Source of the DNA: JAQBDA01 sp041301185
GTDB lineage: Bacteria > Chloroflexota > Anaerolineae > Anaerolineales > UBA4823
DNA length: 8,709 nucleotides
Assembly (NCBI GenBank): GCA_041301185.1
Contig: JBFYSV010000113.1
Span: 1-8,709 of the forward strand
Direction: 5' to 3'
Shown here: positions 1-7,655 of the stretch, one piece after another
Layout: each line of letters begins with the position of its first letter
How positions within the stretch are numbered: the stretch's first letter is position 1
Notes under the pieces: generated by a model
The model's input: only the letters and a program-made list of their open reading frames with translations
What the model was told of the DNA's origin: nothing
Database searches by the model: none
Made by a program: the position numbers and the translations under genes

Positions 1-28
1 CCCCCCCCCCCCCCCCCCCCCCACCCCC
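1..28. other. Homopolymeric C run at the left edge
   Basis: Twenty-two consecutive C residues, one A, then five more C. Read on the minus strand this is a poly-G tail at the end of a molecule. That is a typical artefact of two-colour short-read sequencing, or an over-extended G-rich stretch of the adjoining repeat. No coding or regulatory role can be supported. Confidence 0.6.
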
Positions 29-53
29 GTAAACCTCCCAACTGCGTAAGTCC
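24..53 (-). repeat. Left copy of a G-rich terminal repeat (ACGCAGTTG type)
   Basis: Read on the minus strand, this stretch runs GGACTTACGCAGTTG followed by GGAGG and a G-rich tail. The right edge of the window (8671-8709, plus strand) carries the same order of blocks: TTACGCAGTTG, GGAGGT and a G-rich tail. CAACTGCGTAA at 39-49 matches the right copy exactly over 11 bases, and ACCTCC at 33-38 matches over 6. The right copy has two extra bases between the blocks. Both copies have their G-rich side facing out of the window. The repeat probably belongs to a dispersed element or an insertion-sequence end; its identity is not established here. Confidence 0.6.
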
Positions 54-79
54 AATTGTAACAACTACCAAACCGCCAA

Positions 80-109
80 CAGACAGCGGTAGGGTGATTT
101 AATTATAAC
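80..109 (+). promoter_or_regulatory. Possible sigma70-type promoter of the subtilase gene
   Basis: A -10-like hexamer TATAAC (104-109, five of six matches to TATAAT) lies 18 bases downstream of a weak -35-like CAGACA (80-85, four of six matches to TTGACA). The surrounding stretch is locally AT-rich. Transcription would start near 116 and give a leader of about 50 bases before the ATG at 166. This rests on sequence matches only. Confidence 0.35.
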
Positions 110-153
110 CCCTTCTGCATGGGGCGCTGCTTTGCGAAACGGTAAGTGAGAAT

Positions 154-159
154 AAGGAG
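154..159 (+). promoter_or_regulatory. Ribosome binding site of the subtilase gene
   Basis: AAGGAG lies 6 bases upstream of the ATG at 166. This is a good Shine-Dalgarno match with normal spacing, and it fixes the start codon. It contrasts with several minus-strand genes here that lack a clear Shine-Dalgarno sequence. Confidence 0.8.
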
Positions 160-165
160 AAATCC

Positions 166-3100
166 ATGTCTTCTATGATAGCCCGCAAACGAATCATACG
201 GCTGCTGATCACCGCGCTGCTCCTGCTGGTGGCAACCCCCGGGATCAGCGTCCTGGGGGACCAGGAGGTGCAAGGCGCCCAAATCCGCTTGCAGTACGCC
301 AGCTTCGATCCCCTGGTGGGGGAACCGGCCTCCGTCGCCGGTCAAGCGCTCCGGGTAAGCCTCGGCGGGGCGAGCATGGCGCTGGTGCAGTTCAGCGGCC
401 CCGTGCTGGCAGAATGGAAAGAAACCGTCCAGGCTGGCGGGGTGCGCCTGTACGATTATATCCCCGAGCATGCCTTCATCGCCCGCCTGGATGCCCAATC
501 GGCTGACTGGCTGCGCAGCCTGCCCTTCGTTCGCTGGGTGGGCGACTATTACCCGGCATACCGTATGCCGGCCGCGCTGAGCCAGGCGGACCCCACCGAC
601 CAGACCCCCCTGGAGGTGGACATCCTGGCCCTGCCGGACGCCGACCTGGCCGCGCTCGGCGCGCAGGTGGAGGCGCTGGGCGGGAGCGTGCAAAGCCAAT
701 CTGCCAGCGAGTTCTCGTCTTTCCTGCGCCTGAGCATCCCCGCCGGGCAGGCCGGCTCGCTGGCGGCGCTGGACGAGGTGGTGTGGGTTCAGCCGCGGGC
801 GGAGATGGGCCTGTTCAATGACGCGGGCGGGGAGATCATGTACGTCCCCACTTTGCGTACCAAGATGGGCCTGTACGGCAGCGGGCAGGTGGTGGCGGTG
901 GCAGATACCGGACTGGACCTGGGGGTGACCACCTCAGCAATGAGCGACGACTTCGAGGGGCGCATCGTCGCCGGGCAGGCGATCTGCTCCCGCGGCACCT
1001 GGAACGATTTGCACGGTCACGGCACGCATGTGGCGGGCAGCGTGCTGGGCAACGGCGTGCTCTCCGACAGCAACCCGGTACTGCACCAGTACGGCGATTC
1101 GTTCGCCGGCGTGGCTCCCGAAGCGCGGGTCTATTTCCAGGCAATCGCAGATAGCAATGACAGCCTGTGCATCCCTACCAATCTGAAAGACGAGCTGTTC
1201 AAGCCGGCCTACGACAGCGGAGCGCGCATCCATTCCAACTCGTGGGGCAGCACCGTCGGGCACAGCGAGTATGACAACCAGGCAGCCCAGGTCGACCAGG
1301 CAGCCTGGAGCTACAAGAACCTGCTGATCGTCTTCGCCGCTGGCAACCACGGCATCGATGCGAATGTAGACGGGCTGGTGGACTACGGTTCGATGGCCTC
1401 GCCGGGCACCGCCAAGAACGCCCTGGCAGTCGGCGCCACCGAGAACGACCGGCCCAGCTTGACCGATTTCACCTATGGCGGGGTGTGGTCTGCCTATTTC
1501 CCGGCCGAACCCATCAATAGCGACACCCTGGCAGATGATACCGAGGGCATGGCGGCTTTCTCCAGCCGCGGCCCGACCGACGACGGCCGGATCAAGCCGG
1601 ATATCGTCGCCCCGGGCACCTTTATCCTCTCCACCCGCTCGCACGAAGATGGCACGATAACCGGCTGGGGCGAGTACGACGATGATTATATCTACAACGG
1701 CGGCACCAGCATGGCGACCCCGCTGACCGCCGGGGGAGCAGCCCTGGTGCGCGAGTGGCTGACCGAGGCGCGCGGCCTGAGCAACCCCAGCGCGGCCCTG
1801 ATGAAAGCCGTCCTGCTCAACGGGGCAGCCGATATCAGCCCCGGTCAGTACACCAGCCCGCAAGAGATCCCCGCCCAGCGACCCAACAACATTTCCGGCT
1901 GGGGGCGGGCGGATCTGCAGGGCAGCCTGAACCCAACTGCCCCGCGCCAGGTGTGGCTGGTGGATAACACCAGCGGACTGGCGACCGGCGGCAAAGCCAC
2001 CTACACCCTCAAGGTGGGCAATACCCAGGCGCTCAGCGGCGAAAGTTCCAATTTCGATCTCTCAATTGAGAGCAGCCCGGCAGAGGAAGCCAGCGCCCAG
2101 CTCGAGGCAGCTCCCCCGGCAGAGGGGCTGGCGTCTGCCCAGGCCACGCCGCAGCCGCCAGGGATGAACAGCAGCACCGGTCAACGGGTTGAGCTAACCC
2201 TGCAAAAACAATCCTCACCAGCAAGCGCTGATTTACCAGAAGCACCCGCCGCAGATGTCCCCCTGGTTTTAGATGACGGGATGCATGAAATGTTATACGG
2301 TGTTGGCGATGGCACCGATAAAGCCATCCAATTCGTCTGGCTGAATCGGTTTTCTCCCCCCGCCAATCTTTTCCCCTTTACCCTGGACCAGATCCAGGTG
2401 CTGTTTGACGATAACGGTGGTAATGCCAATGTACACGTTGGTGATGAAATTGACCTGCTTGTGTATCTGGACAATGACGGCGACCCCAATAATGGCGCAA
2501 GCCTGGAGCGGGTAGTATTTGATCAGACGATCCAGGCGGTGGATGGCACCACCTGGTCGGTGTACAACCTAACCCTGCCGGTGACCTTCAATACGCCGGG
2601 CGACGTGCTGATTGGGGTGATCAATCGCTACGTGGTGGATAGTGTCACCCCAATTAGCTTTCCTGCCACCTACGATAGCTCAAATCCTCAGGGGCGCTCA
2701 TGGAGAGGCTGGTGGCTCACGACGCCTCCCGACATGCCCTGGTTACCTCCCGATGATTACTTTGATGTAAAACCGGATGCGAATTGGATGATCCGCGGCT
2801 ATGGCACAACCACCAGCGCCGCCACGCCCACACCCACCCATACCCCTTCGCCCACGCCAGGCCCTTCTCCCACCCCCTCCACCACGCCCCCGCCGGTCGC
2901 TGGCGGGCCGCTGCGAATTAGCCTGGTATGGACGGATTATCCCGGCGTCCCGGCATCGGCGGATGTTCTGGTCAATGACCTGGATCTGGAGGTGGTCGCC
3001 CCGGACGGCAAACACTATTACGGCAATTTCGGGCTGTACACCGCCGGGCATTGCCTGCGCCAGGTATCTGCTACGGTCAAATGGGATGCCTGCAATAACG

Positions 3101-3273
3101 TCGAGGGGGTGTATATCCCCAACGCTCCGTATGGCACGTACACGGTCTACGTGCACGGCTATGAAGTGCCCAACGGCCCGCAGCCCTTTGCCGTGGTGGC
3201 CTCTGGGGATTACCTGCTGAGTGGCGGACTGAATCAAAAAGTCTATCTGCCCTTGATGCGCAAGCTAAAATAA
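166..3273 (+). CDS. Secreted subtilisin-like serine protease (family S8, KP-43-like)
   Basis: Extracellular endopeptidase of 1,035 residues. Residues 1-30 form a signal peptide (basic RKR, then a Leu/Ile-rich core). Residues 70-135 and 150-215 are two similar propeptide-like modules. The catalytic domain spans about 225-590 and has all key residues: Asp247 (VADTGLD), His285 (HGHGTHVAG), oxyanion Asn394 (AAGNHG) and Ser515 (NGGTSMATP). After GWGRADL (578-584) comes the start of a beta-sandwich resembling the C-terminal domain of KP-43 proteases (about 600-623). It resumes at 915-1012 with LRISLVWTD, LVNDLDLEV and NNVEGVYIPNAP. Between the halves lie an Ala/Pro/Glu/Ser-rich stretch (about 636-697), an unassigned globular domain (about 700-880) and a Thr/Pro linker (881-910). 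The protein ends in VYLPLMRKLK. It is much longer than simple subtilisins because of the propeptides and insert. The gene stands alone and converges on the methyltransferase gene. The protease assignment is secure; its substrate is unknown. Confidence 0.96.
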   Translation: MSSMIARKRIIRLLITALLLLVATPGISVLGDQEVQGAQIRLQYASFDPLVGEPASVAGQALRVSLGGASMALVQFSGPVLAEWKETVQAGGVRLYDYIPEHAFIARLDAQSADWLRSLPFVRWVGDYYPAYRMPAALSQADPTDQTPLEVDILALPDADLAALGAQVEALGGSVQSQSASEFSSFLRLSIPAGQAGSLAALDEVVWVQPRAEMGLFNDAGGEIMYVPTLRTKMGLYGSGQVVAVADTGLDLGVTTSAMSDDFEGRIVAGQAICSRGTWNDLHGHGTHVAGSVLGNGVLSDSNPVLHQYGDSFAGVAPEARVYFQAIADSNDSLCIPTNLKDELFKPAYDSGARIHSNSWGSTVGHSEYDNQAAQVDQAAWSYKNLLIVFAAGNHGIDANVDGLVDYGSMASPGTAKNALAVGATENDRPSLTDFTYGGVWSAYFPAEPINSDTLADDTEGMAAFSSRGPTDDGRIKPDIVAPGTFILSTRSHEDGTITGWGEYDDDYIYNGGTSMATPLTAGGAALVREWLTEARGLSNPSAALMKAVLLNGAADISPGQYTSPQEIPAQRPNNISGWGRADLQGSLNPTAPRQVWLVDNTSGLATGGKATYTLKVGNTQALSGESSNFDLSIESSPAEEASAQLEAAPPAEGLASAQATPQPPGMNSSTGQRVELTLQKQSSPASADLPEAPAADVPLVLDDGMHEMLYGVGDGTDKAIQFVWLNRFSPPANLFPFTLDQIQVLFDDNGGNANVHVGDEIDLLVYLDNDGDPNNGASLERVVFDQTIQAVDGTTWSVYNLTLPVTFNTPGDVLIGVINRYVVDSVTPISFPATYDSSNPQGRSWRGWWLTTPPDMPWLPPDDYFDVKPDANWMIRGYGTTTSAATPTPTHTPSPTPGPSPTPSTTPPPVAGGPLRISLVWTDYPGVPASADVLVNDLDLEVVAPDGKHYYGNFGLYTAGHCLRQVSATVKWDACNNVEGVYIPNAPYGTYTVYVHGYEVPNGPQPFAVVASGDYLLSGGLNQKVYLPLMRKLK
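2263..2805 (+). other. Inserted globular domain inside the subtilase C-terminal region
   Basis: This encodes about residues 700-880, a beta-rich, Asp/Asn/Gly/Trp-rich domain with visible blocks such as FTLDQIQVLFDDNGG, VGDEIDLLVYLDNDGDPNNG, VLIGVINRYVVD and GRSWRGWW. It lies between two halves of what looks like one KP-43-type beta-sandwich. The Asp/Asn-rich DNDGDPNNG loop could bind calcium, but that is inference. I do not recognise a named family. A hand count gives 87 G+C in 180 bases at 2281-2460, against 122 in 180 at 961-1140 in the catalytic region. Confidence 0.6.
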
Positions 3274-3291
3274 GTTCTGAAACACAAAGTT

Positions 3292-3343
3292 CACAAAGGA
3301 TAGCACGAAGAACACGAAGTCTTTCTTAGTGCTATCCTTTGTG
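3292..3343. repeat. Inverted repeat and possible bidirectional terminator between convergent genes
   Basis: CACAAAGGATAGCAC (3292-3306) is perfectly complementary to GTGCTATCCTTTGTG (3329-3343), giving a 15-bp stem with a 22-base loop. A second pair, AACACGAAG (3311-3319) and CTTCGTGTT (3367-3375), overlaps the loop, so two alternative folds exist. The words CACAAAG and CACGAAG are typical of short dispersed repeats in many environmental bacterial genomes. The repeat lies between the ends of two convergent genes, so it could stop transcription from both sides. No clear T-tract supports classic intrinsic termination. Confidence 0.65.
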
Positions 3344-3379
3344 ATTCTTAGTGAATCCTTGGTGGTCTTCGTGTTTTAA

Positions 3380-3970
3380 TCAAAGCTTGCGGCCTAACAA
3401 CACTCCCTTACCGGCCGGAACAACCAGCGCGTCCAGGCGCGGGTCAGATAGGGCGCGCTCGATAAACGGTTGCAGATCTTCCTGGTGGCTGAGGACGTTA
3501 TCGGCGACAAAAAAACCACCGGACGCCAGATTGGGGATCACCAGATCGTATACCTCTGGATAAAGCTCTTTCTCACAATCCAGAAAACAAAAGGCAACCG
3601 GCTGAATACCCGCCAGGTGCGGGCGGGCGTCGGCGTGCACCAGTTGTAGCACGTCGTCCACGCCAGCCAGGCTAAATGTCTCGCCTGCCCGTTTCACCTT
3701 CTCGGCATCAATCTCGAAAGTGGTCAGTTGGTCGCCGCGCTGACGGCAGGCGAGCGATAACCACAGGCTGGAGTAGCCTCCGCTGGTGCCGATCTCGATC
3801 ACACGCCCGGGCGGCGCGCTGGCTGCCAAGATTGCCAGGAAGCGCCCCGTCTCGGGGGGAATCTGGCGCAATCGTTGTGCCTTCGGCGTGCCGTCGCCAC
3901 GGTCACGAGCGTCTATCATCTCCAGATATGCCATGCGATCGCGAATGGCTTGGGGAATTTGGTGAAACAT
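3380..3970 (-). CDS. Class I SAM-dependent O-methyltransferase (COMT/CCoAOMT-like)
   Basis: A protein of 196 residues that probably transfers a methyl group from S-adenosylmethionine to a hydroxyl of a small molecule in the cytoplasm. The SAM-binding glycine loop VIEIGTSGGYSS lies at residues 57-68. The acidic residue for the SAM ribose is in FEID (85-88). FLDCEKELYPEVYD (about 129-142) and the ADN pair (156-158) match the metal-binding region of the small bacterial O-methyltransferases related to catechol and caffeoyl-CoA enzymes. The length is close to that family's usual 200-220. I chose the ATG at 3970. A TTG at 4042 would add 24 residues, but these overlap the 3' end of the peptidase gene and translate the CGCAGAG repeat. 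No good Shine-Dalgarno sequence precedes 3970. It is the last gene of the minus-strand series. The substrate cannot be deduced. Confidence 0.88.
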   Translation of the reverse strand: MFHQIPQAIRDRMAYLEMIDARDRGDGTPKAQRLRQIPPETGRFLAILAASAPPGRVIEIGTSGGYSSLWLSLACRQRGDQLTTFEIDAEKVKRAGETFSLAGVDDVLQLVHADARPHLAGIQPVAFCFLDCEKELYPEVYDLVIPNLASGGFFVADNVLSHQEDLQPFIERALSDPRLDALVVPAGKGVLLGRKL

Positions 3971-3978
3971 CCAATATT

Positions 3979-4005
3979 CTCTGCGAACTCTGCGCTCTGC
4001 GGTGA
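3979..4005 (-). repeat. CGCAGAG-type short dispersed repeat
   Basis: Read on the minus strand, the stretch is TCACCGCAGAG followed by CGCAGAG and TTCGCAGAG, so the CGCAGAG word occurs three times at irregular spacing. It fills most of the 43 bases between the peptidase stop codon and the methyltransferase ATG. From memory, strings such as ACCGCAGAGACGCAGAG are common intergenic repeats in Chloroflexota and some other environmental bacteria. Their function is unknown. Confidence 0.65.
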
Positions 4006-4013
4006 GAAAACGA

Positions 4014-5723
4014 TTAGCCCTGCTGGCTTTCCAGGCGTTCAATCGTATCCAGCACCAAATCGATCAACTCACCCAGGGTGCCGGCGTCAAACGCGAAGCG
4101 CGCCCCGGCAGTGGCAAAGAGCTGCGGCAGAGGCACGCTGTAACCCAGCGAGAGCGCCTGGCGGTAGGCAGCCACCGCGGCAGATTGGTCACCCAGGGCG
4201 TTACGCCACACCTGCAAGGCGCCCAGTAAAGCCAGGCCATACTCCACGTAGTAAAACGGGTCGGTGTGGATATGTCCCTTGCGGTGCCAGCCGGTTACCA
4301 GCTCCTGCTCCAGCCCGCTCCAGTCCACGCCGGGCATGAAACGCCGCCACAGCTCGGTCCAACGCGCATCGCAGGCAGCTGGGTCGCTGCCCTGCTCCGG
4401 GTGGGTATATGCCCAGTGCTGGAAGGCATCTACCACCGCCATATACGGCCAAAAGAGCAGGCTGCGCTCCAGGTTATCGGCGAATGCCCGGGCGGCGTCT
4501 GCCTGGGTGTAGAATCCACCAGCATCCGCTGCCAGGTAAGGCGCGGCGAGCAGCTCCATGCCCATCGAGGCCACTTCGGCGAACTCCAGCGGCACCTGGA
4601 AGTACTGGTAATAAGGCAGGTGGCTGGCCTCGAAAACATGGAAGGCATGCCCGCCTTCGTGGATCAGGGTTTGCACATCGTCATGCACGCCGACCGCATT
4701 GGTGAAGATGAACGGGCGGCGGATGGCGAGGAAATCGGTGCAGTAGCCGCCGGGAGCTTTGCCCACCCGGTTCTCCAGATCGAGCAGGTTCTCGCGGCGC
4801 ATAATCTCGAAGTATTCGCCTAGCTGCGGGTCCACCCGGTGGAAGATGGCGGAAGTTTTTTGCTCCAGATCGGCAACTTTCTCAAAGGGGCGCAGCGGCG
4901 GGCGGCTGAAGGGGTCTACATCCAAATCCCATGGGCGCAACTGGTCCACGCCCAGGCGCTGGCGGCGTCTCTCGTACAGGCGCTGCGCTGCAGGGACGAC
5001 CACCTGCTCGATCGCCCGGTGGAAAGTGTCGCAATCTTCGGGGGTGTAATCGAAGCGCAGCCGCTTGCGCCACATATAGGCGCGGAAATCGGGCAGCCCG
5101 GCATTCTCGGCGATCTGGCGGCGCACCGCCATCATCCGACCCCACAGCACGTTAATCGCCTCCCGGTCGGCAAGCTGGCGACCGACTGCCAGACGCCAGG
5201 CGCGCTCGCGGCGCTCCCGATCCGGCTCCTGGTACACCGGCTGGAGCTGCAGCAGGGTCAGCTCTTTGCCTTCCCACTCCACCGTCTGCCCCCCGGCGAT
5301 CTTATCGTACTCTGTTCCCAGCTTGAGCTCCTCGCTCAGCAAGGGCAGGTTCTCGTTGCGAAAAATAGCCGCCTCCATGCGCAGGATAGCTAAGGGCACA
5401 TCAAACCCCTCCGGCTGCAGACCGCTGGCGAGCAGTTTCTCTTTCAGGCGCTGCTCGGCATCTTGCACCGCAGGATAGATAGTATCCAGGAAGTCGTTGT
5501 AAGCCTGCTCAGCCTGCTGGTCGGTGGTATCGATGGTGATGCCCACATACAGGCGCTGGTAGGCTTCGTACCAGAGCTGGGAAAGGGCAGTCCAGTCCAG
5601 CAGAAACTGGTTGACATTGGCGGCGTCCAGAGAGCGCCCGGCAAGCTCCTGGTAAAAGGGTTCGATGGCTGACCAGGGCAGCTGCATGAACTCCTGGCTG
5701 GTTTGGGGGTAGTGTGGGTACAT
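4014..5723 (-). CDS. M3-family oligoendopeptidase (PepF/thimet-like zinc metallopeptidase)
   Basis: A protein of 569 residues with no signal peptide, predicted to be a cytoplasmic zinc peptidase that cuts short peptides. The HExxH motif is HEGGH (355-359; His355 and His359 as zinc ligands, Glu356 as catalytic base), followed by AFHVFEASH. The third ligand is most likely Glu383 in EFAEVAS, 28 residues after His355 and matching the FLEAPS glutamate of thimet oligopeptidases. HIHTDPFYYVEYGLA (484-498) is the conserved Tyr-containing C-terminal motif of M3 enzymes. The helical N-terminal half (1-200) is typical. The length fits the M3B/PepF group (about 560-600). The ATG at 5723 has an AGGA seven bases upstream. 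The gene lies 75 bases after gatA, across a repeat. It may be called pepF, but substrate specificity cannot be read from sequence, so I leave the symbol empty. Confidence 0.93.
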   Translation of the reverse strand: MYPHYPQTSQEFMQLPWSAIEPFYQELAGRSLDAANVNQFLLDWTALSQLWYEAYQRLYVGITIDTTDQQAEQAYNDFLDTIYPAVQDAEQRLKEKLLASGLQPEGFDVPLAILRMEAAIFRNENLPLLSEELKLGTEYDKIAGGQTVEWEGKELTLLQLQPVYQEPDRERRERAWRLAVGRQLADREAINVLWGRMMAVRRQIAENAGLPDFRAYMWRKRLRFDYTPEDCDTFHRAIEQVVVPAAQRLYERRRQRLGVDQLRPWDLDVDPFSRPPLRPFEKVADLEQKTSAIFHRVDPQLGEYFEIMRRENLLDLENRVGKAPGGYCTDFLAIRRPFIFTNAVGVHDDVQTLIHEGGHAFHVFEASHLPYYQYFQVPLEFAEVASMGMELLAAPYLAADAGGFYTQADAARAFADNLERSLLFWPYMAVVDAFQHWAYTHPEQGSDPAACDARWTELWRRFMPGVDWSGLEQELVTGWHRKGHIHTDPFYYVEYGLALLGALQVWRNALGDQSAAVAAYRQALSLGYSVPLPQLFATAGARFAFDAGTLGELIDLVLDTIERLESQQG

Positions 5724-5730
5724 ATTGTGT

Positions 5731-5734
5731 TCCT
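5731..5734 (-). promoter_or_regulatory. Ribosome binding site of the M3 peptidase gene
   Basis: On the minus strand, AGGA (within ACAGGAACAC) precedes the ATG at 5723 by seven bases. It is a moderate Shine-Dalgarno match and favours that start over the out-of-frame ATG at 5740. Confidence 0.6.
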
Positions 5735-5752
5735 GTTCATTCGTCTTTGTAG

Positions 5753-5798
5753 GCCGGGATTCTATCCCGGCAGGTTGGCGGCAGGATAGTATCCTGCC
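5753..5798 (-). repeat. Twin palindromes (REP-like) between gatA and the M3 peptidase gene
   Basis: There are two perfect hairpins, each with an 8-bp stem and a 3-base loop. One is GGCAGGAT/ATCCTGCC (5780-5787 with 5791-5798), the other GCCGGGAT/ATCCCGGC (5753-5760 with 5764-5771), and 8 bases separate them. Both follow the plan xxCxGGAT-nnn-ATCCxGxx. The first hairpin in the transcript begins on the base after the gatA stop codon (TAG, 5801-5799). No T-tract follows, so an RNA-stabilising, attenuating or mobile REP-like role is as plausible as termination. Confidence 0.8.
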
Positions 5799-7301
<1,503 letters not shown>

Positions 7302-7332
7302 GCTCGCTGAGAAGATTGGGTGCCCCGGCTAT

Positions 7333-7620
7333 TTACTCAAACACCGGAGGGACGCGGAACTGGTCGTCTTCCACCTGGGGCGCATTGGAGAGCAAATCTT
7401 CTAGAGGCAAACCTGGACGAGGCTCATCCAGGCGCAGCGAGCTGCCGGCGGGTATCTCTCCCATTTCAGGCGAGATATCCGAGGTATCCACTTCCTGCAG
7501 CTGGGCGAAATAGTCCAGGATAGCAGACAGCTGCTGGTGGAAGCTGGCTTTCTCTTCCGGGGTCAGCTCGAGGCGAGCCAGGGCGGCGATATGCTCGACT
7601 TGCGCTTGGGTCAGGGTCAC
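7333..7620 (-). CDS. gatC: Asp/Glu-tRNA amidotransferase subunit C (GatC)
   Basis: Small subunit of GatCAB, which wraps around and stabilises the GatA-GatB pair. It has 95 residues, normal for the family. The N-terminal helix LTQAQVEHIAALARLELTPE is the GatC signature, followed by LSAILDYFAQLQEVDTSDI and the extended, acidic and Pro-rich tail (LRLDEPRPGL, then LSNAPQVEDDQFRVPPVF). I chose the GTG at 7620 because family members begin at this point. A TTG at 7647 would add nine residues that read through a -10 element and overlap the 3' end of the hydrolase gene. There is no Shine-Dalgarno sequence. A strong extended -10 box ends seven bases before the GTG, so the mRNA may be leaderless. The gene lies 28 bases after the hydrolase gene and 31 before gatA. 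Confidence 0.94.
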   Translation of the reverse strand: MTLTQAQVEHIAALARLELTPEEKASFHQQLSAILDYFAQLQEVDTSDISPEMGEIPAGSSLRLDEPRPGLPLEDLLSNAPQVEDDQFRVPPVFE

Positions 7621-7627
7621 GAGCGGA

Positions 7628-7655
7628 ATTATATCATGGCGGAGCAAGTCACCAA
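7628..7655 (-). promoter_or_regulatory. Extended -10 promoter for gatC-gatA (likely leaderless start)
   Basis: On the minus strand, TGATATAAT (7636-7628) is a perfect extended -10 element (TGn followed by TATAAT). A -35-like TTGGTG (7655-7650) lies 16 bases upstream and overlaps the stop codon of the hydrolase gene. Transcription should start about seven bases after the hexamer, at or next to the GTG at 7620. This would give gatC and gatA their own promoter, independent of the gene upstream. It is inferred from sequence match and spacing only. Confidence 0.6.

Noticed and set aside
109..124. CCCC/GGGG hairpin in the subtilase leader
   Set aside because: A four-base stem with an eight-base loop is too weak to call.
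119..145. Eight-codon open frame (MGRCFAKR) upstream of the subtilase gene, a possible leader peptide
   Set aside because: It has no Shine-Dalgarno sequence, no regulatory-looking codon run and no attenuator-like pairing after it.
103..699. Antisense open frame across the subtilase leader and propeptide
   Set aside because: It overlaps a well-supported gene and its ribosome binding site, shows no family features, and is explained by GC-rich third positions.
934..1863. Long open frame (309 codons) antisense to the subtilase gene
   Set aside because: It lies wholly opposite the catalytic domain, has an Arg/Gly/Ala-rich low-information translation and no recognisable motif. It is a by-product of high-GC codon use.
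4839..5393. Open frame of 184 codons antisense to the M3 peptidase gene
   Set aside because: It is a shadow of a gene with an intact zinc site and conserved motifs; no start signal or family features.
5753..5798. Twin palindromes as a two-spacer CRISPR fragment
   Set aside because: The two units differ in sequence, are too short, have no unique 30-40 base spacers and no cas gene is present.
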